Shown here: positions 61,086 through 64,000 of the stretch, piece by piece
Position numbering within the stretch: the stretch's first letter is position 1
Layout of the letters: the number at the start of each line of letters is the position of its first letter
Source of the DNA: Pedobacter panaciterrae
GTDB taxonomy: Bacteria; Bacteroidota; Bacteroidia; Sphingobacteriales; Sphingobacteriaceae
Reading direction: 5' to 3'
Assembly (NCBI RefSeq): GCF_013204795.1
Contig: NZ_JABMKW010000020.1
Coordinates: 1,240,001-1,304,000, forward strand
Length of the DNA: 64,000 bases
Notes under the pieces: generated by a model
Database searches by the model: none
What the model saw: the letters and a program-made list of their open reading frames with translations, nothing else
What the model was told of the DNA's origin: nothing
Position numbers and translations under genes: made by a program

Positions 61086-63293
61086 CTAAACATCTAATTC
61101 TAATTGATTCTTTACCAGTTCATAATATTCTCCCTTATTATGTGTCAACTGTTGATGCGTCCCTTGTTCTATGACGCGCCCTTTATCTAACACAATAATA
61201 TTATCTGCATTTTTCACCGTACTTAAACGGTGAGCAACTACTACAACCGTTTTCCCTTTAAAAAATGTCTCCAGGTTCTCCATAATAATCTTTTCATTAT
61301 TTGCATCTAATGAATTGGTTGCTTCATCAAAAAAAATATACTCTGGATTCTTATAAACTGCCCTTGCAATCAACATTCTTTGACGCTGCCCTTGACTGAG
61401 GCCATTACCTGCTGCTCCAATTTTCGTGTTCAAACCTAAGGGTAGTTCGCCTATAAAGTCACTAATATTGGCAATCTTAATTGCGTGACCCAGCTTTGAT
61501 ATGTCAGGATATTCATCACCGACGGCGATGTTCTTCGCTATTGTATCGGAAAAAATAAACCCATCCTGCATTACAATACCACACTTAGCCCGCCAAAACC
61601 GATAGCTAATTTGTTGCAAATAGGTACTTCCAACTTTAATGTCGCCCTTTTGCGGTTCATAAAACCTAAGTAAAAGTTTCAAAATAGTCGTTTTACCACT
61701 TCCACTCATTCCCACTATCGCCGTGGTTTTACCCTCCGGAATATGGATATTAATATCTTCCAATACGGGTTCGTTACCCGCACCGGGATAGGTAAATTTT
61801 ATGTTTTGAAGTGAGATGCCTTTATTCATGGGCAAATCCCTTAAAAATTGTTTTTCTGTCGGTTCTTCTTCTTCTAGCTCGTGAATTTCATTAAGGCGCT
61901 CCAAACTAATTTTTGCATCTTGGAAGGACTGTAAAAATCCTAAAAGCTGTTCTATTGGACTGTTTAATTGTCCTATGATATATTGAATCGCCATCATTGC
62001 TCCCAAAGTCAATTGCCCATCAATTACAGATTTTGTTACGATGAACGTAATCAGGATATTTTTACCTTCATTAATAAAGAAAGTCCCGAACTGTTGATAC
62101 TGACCAAGAGCCAGGCTCTTTACGCTAAAATTAAACAAAGAGACCTGTATGCGTTCCCATTCCCATCTTTTTTGCTGCTCACAGTTATTGAGTTTAATCT
62201 CCTGCATCCCATTGATGAGTTGGACAATGTTATTCTGGTTTTGGGAGGAGATATCAAATCTTTTGAAATCGAGTTCTCTTCTTTTCTTCAAAAAGAACAT
62301 AACCCACAGGCCATAAATAACACTACTTATCGCAAAAATGATGAAGATACTAACGTTGTAATAAATCAAAACAAATGCAAACACAACTAAATTGAACAGA
62401 GAAAAAATGGTGTTTAGTGAAGATCCCGTAAGGAAGGCTTGAATCCTGCTCTGGTCACTCATCCTTTGCATAATGTCACCTGTCATTTTTGTATCAAAAA
62501 AACCCATTGGTAATTTCATTAATTTAATGAGAAAATCCGTCAGGATAGAGATATTGATTCTTGTGCTAATGTGAAGTAATATCCAAGACCGAATAAAATC
62601 AACACTTAATCGCCCCAGGAAAAGCATTGTCTGAGCGATGACAATTACATAAACAAAATTGAGATTACGGGTATTCACCCCAATATCTACCAATGATTGA
62701 GTTAGGAATGGTAATATCAGCTGTAACAAACTGCCCACCCCCAAACCAATAAACAATTGCACAATTAGGCTTTTGTATTGTTTTAGATAGCTAAATAAAT
62801 AACTCAGATCAATCCCCTTATCGACATCTCCCTGCTGCCTGTAGAATTCAGGTGACGGGGAGATCATTAGGCTAATTCCCTGTTCAGTTTCACCTTGTTT
62901 TGTACTTATCCAGTGTCGTCGAAATTCATCCTCGGTATATTCTATAATTCCCTTCGCCGGGTCAGCAACAATATATTTTTTCCGCTTATGTATTTTAGTA
63001 CTCCCAATTTTATATAAGACGACGAAGTGATTTTGCCTCCAATGCAATAGACAGGGTAACTCAATTGCAGAAAGATCTTCCAAGTTAATTTTTAATCCGG
63101 TAGTTCTAAATCCAATTTTCTCAGCAGCCTCGCTAATTCCCAATAACGAAACGCCAGCGCGGTTGATACCTGTAATTTCACGTAGCCGCTCCAAACTATA
63201 ATTCCGCCCATAATACTTTGAGATCATCCGTAAACAAGTTGGGCCACAGTCCATTTGATCCCGCTGCGAATAATACGGAAACTTTTTTAGCAT
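61086..63293 (-). CDS. C39 peptidase-containing ABC transporter (PCAT)
   Basis: The 735-residue protein has three parts. The C39 protease domain (1-140) has Cys16 (MDCGPTCL), His89 (NHFVVLYK) and Asp111 (VADPAKG). A six-helix membrane domain (about 165-440) follows. The ATPase domain (about 490-735) has Walker A GMSGSGKTT, signature LSQGQRQRMLIARAV, Walker B YIFFDEAT and the switch His in VVAHRLSTVKN. It cuts GG leaders and pumps the mature peptide through the membrane, so the 58687-58935 precursor is its natural substrate. Its start overlaps the upstream glycosyltransferase-like gene by 7 bp. Confidence 0.93.
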   Translation of the reverse strand: MLKKFPYYSQRDQMDCGPTCLRMISKYYGRNYSLERLREITGINRAGVSLLGISEAAEKIGFRTTGLKINLEDLSAIELPCLLHWRQNHFVVLYKIGSTKIHKRKKYIVADPAKGIIEYTEDEFRRHWISTKQGETEQGISLMISPSPEFYRQQGDVDKGIDLSYLFSYLKQYKSLIVQLFIGLGVGSLLQLILPFLTQSLVDIGVNTRNLNFVYVIVIAQTMLFLGRLSVDFIRSWILLHISTRINISILTDFLIKLMKLPMGFFDTKMTGDIMQRMSDQSRIQAFLTGSSLNTIFSLFNLVVFAFVLIYYNVSIFIIFAISSVIYGLWVMFFLKKRRELDFKRFDISSQNQNNIVQLINGMQEIKLNNCEQQKRWEWERIQVSLFNFSVKSLALGQYQQFGTFFINEGKNILITFIVTKSVIDGQLTLGAMMAIQYIIGQLNSPIEQLLGFLQSFQDAKISLERLNEIHELEEEEPTEKQFLRDLPMNKGISLQNIKFTYPGAGNEPVLEDINIHIPEGKTTAIVGMSGSGKTTILKLLLRFYEPQKGDIKVGSTYLQQISYRFWRAKCGIVMQDGFIFSDTIAKNIAVGDEYPDISKLGHAIKIANISDFIGELPLGLNTKIGAAGNGLSQGQRQRMLIARAVYKNPEYIFFDEATNSLDANNEKIIMENLETFFKGKTVVVVAHRLSTVKNADNIIVLDKGRVIEQGTHQQLTHNKGEYYELVKNQLELDV

Positions 63294-63964
63294 ATCGATG
63301 GATTAGATTTTATATATTTTATGTACGCAAATTGGATTTTTTCCAATCGTTCGTTCGCAGTTCCTAACATATTTCTTTCAGCGGGTCGAACCTCTGTTGA
63401 ACCAATTGGGTCTGAATTGTCAATGTCTCTCTGTTCGGAAATGAAAGGGTAAAGGGTCATTTTGTGACTGGATATATCCGATAATACACGAGTTGCTAAG
63501 TCGTTCTTTTTGAATTGGTATGTTACTATATCATTAAAAATCCTACTAAACAACACAACAAACTGTGTTGAGGAGAATGAATCGATCCAATATCTATTTT
63601 CTGTTAAAGGCAAGGCCTGACCAAATTTTCCGACTCCACCAGTAAGTAAGGCAACACCTTGTTCGTTAGCTTGTATGATATTACTAAACAGATAATCACG
63701 ATTATAAAAGCGGGTGAACTGATGTTCATCGGTAGTAATGATGATTACATCCTCAGTATTATGAATAGCGGTTTCAATTATTTCAATAAAATTCTGCCAA
63801 AGTTTGGCCTCGCTGGTATTGCTATGCTGATTACTTTTAATTTGCACATCAAATTCAGGTCTATCTGAAAACTGCTCGTGTACATGCCCTAATCCATCAG
63901 ATCTTTTTCCGGTAACGCTAATAAATGTAGAAATCGATAAATCTAAATATTCACTCTTACTCAT
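63287..63964 (-). CDS. Single GT25-like domain with altered acidic motif
   Basis: The 225-residue protein is homologous to each half of the tandem protein at 57163-58512: it has SVTGKRSDGLGHVHEQFSDR, LLTGGVGKFGQALPLTENRY, WIDSFSSTQFVVLFSRIFND and YPFISEQRDIDNSDP. The acidic ICEDDHxF motif of the paralogues is changed to IITTDEHQFTRFY, so it has one fewer acidic residue at the presumed metal site and may be inactive or have different specificity. It overlaps the transporter gene by 7 bp. It is the first gene of the visible cluster; only 36 bp remain to the window edge, so upstream genes may exist. Confidence 0.7.
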   Translation of the reverse strand: MSKSEYLDLSISTFISVTGKRSDGLGHVHEQFSDRPEFDVQIKSNQHSNTSEAKLWQNFIEIIETAIHNTEDVIIITTDEHQFTRFYNRDYLFSNIIQANEQGVALLTGGVGKFGQALPLTENRYWIDSFSSTQFVVLFSRIFNDIVTYQFKKNDLATRVLSDISSHKMTLYPFISEQRDIDNSDPIGSTEVRPAERNMLGTANERLEKIQFAYIKYIKSNPSIC

Positions 63965-64000
63965 AATTATAGATTATAAAAATCATTAACCTTATTTAAG

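Noticed and set aside
1..64000. CRISPR arrays, rRNA genes or complete insertion sequences
   Set aside because: No regularly spaced identical repeats with unique spacers, no rRNA-like sequence and no transposase frame were seen on either strand.
30770..64000. Second copy of the tRNA-Ser 3' end as right attachment site
   Set aside because: No convincing repeat of the T-arm/acceptor sequence was found by eye within the window; it may lie beyond the right edge.

Overview
The window comes from a Bacteroidota chromosome, most likely Sphingobacteriaceae (Pedobacter or a close relative). The signs are an exact Bacteroidota housekeeping promoter (TTTG-N19-TAnnTTTG) in front of a tRNA, an ECF sigma/FecR/TonB-receptor/DUF4249 locus, a PF14905-type TonB receptor, Bacteroidetes-type conjugation proteins (TraE/DUF4134, TraF/DUF4133, RteC), and weak or absent Shine-Dalgarno sequences. 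No species can be named from the sequence alone.

Region 1 (1-9.1 kb) is ordinary backbone. It holds small enzymes (GNAT acetyltransferase, alpha/beta hydrolase, PfpI/DJ-1 protease-like protein, NADPH-dependent FMN reductase, nicotinamidase, DoxX-like membrane protein, DUF1810 protein) mixed with several very small, highly charged proteins of unknown role.

Region 2 (9.1-18 kb) is an iron/nutrient-type regulatory locus: ECF sigma factor, FecR anti-sigma, STN-domain TonB receptor and DUF4249 lipoprotein. A small outer-membrane-type protein and a YncE-propeller/phosphoesterase fusion follow on the other strand.

Region 3 (18-27.3 kb) reads as one long minus-strand unit: membrane-fusion protein, TolC, ABC ATPase, two FtsX/MacB permeases, NtrC-type regulator and its histidine kinase. 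It is an export system that carries its own two-component pair. A DMT-type transporter and a large TonB receptor complete the backbone (27.5-30.4 kb).

Region 4 (30.7-56.5 kb) is a mosaic genomic island beside tRNA-Ser(UGA) and a tyrosine integrase. From 32 to 46 kb it carries an array of small single genes, many of the kind found as immunity genes beside polymorphic toxins (DUF4265, DUF416, LRR and unknown families), with nonsense, frameshifted, truncated and duplicated relics between them. From 46.5 to 56.4 kb lie relics of an integrative conjugative element: a JAB-only RadC, a DUF3276-UPF0758 fusion that looks like the other half of RadC, a DUF3560 protein, TraE, TraF, RteC and a traG cut off after about 33 codons. 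At that break an rhs fragment with its own C-terminal toxin-like region and lipoprotein partner is joined directly to traG. The transfer genes normally downstream of traG are absent, so the element looks immobilised.

Region 5 (57.1 kb to the end) is the most novel-looking locus: a compact minus-strand cluster for an exported, cysteine-rich, GG-leader peptide (58687-58935). It encodes a C39-peptidase ABC transporter, an HlyD-type adaptor and three glycosyltransferase-like proteins, one of them a tandem duplication of a GT25-like domain. The simplest reading is a ribosomally made, disulfide-rich and possibly glycosylated secreted peptide (glycocin-like). It is cut by the right edge of the window, so upstream genes may be missing.
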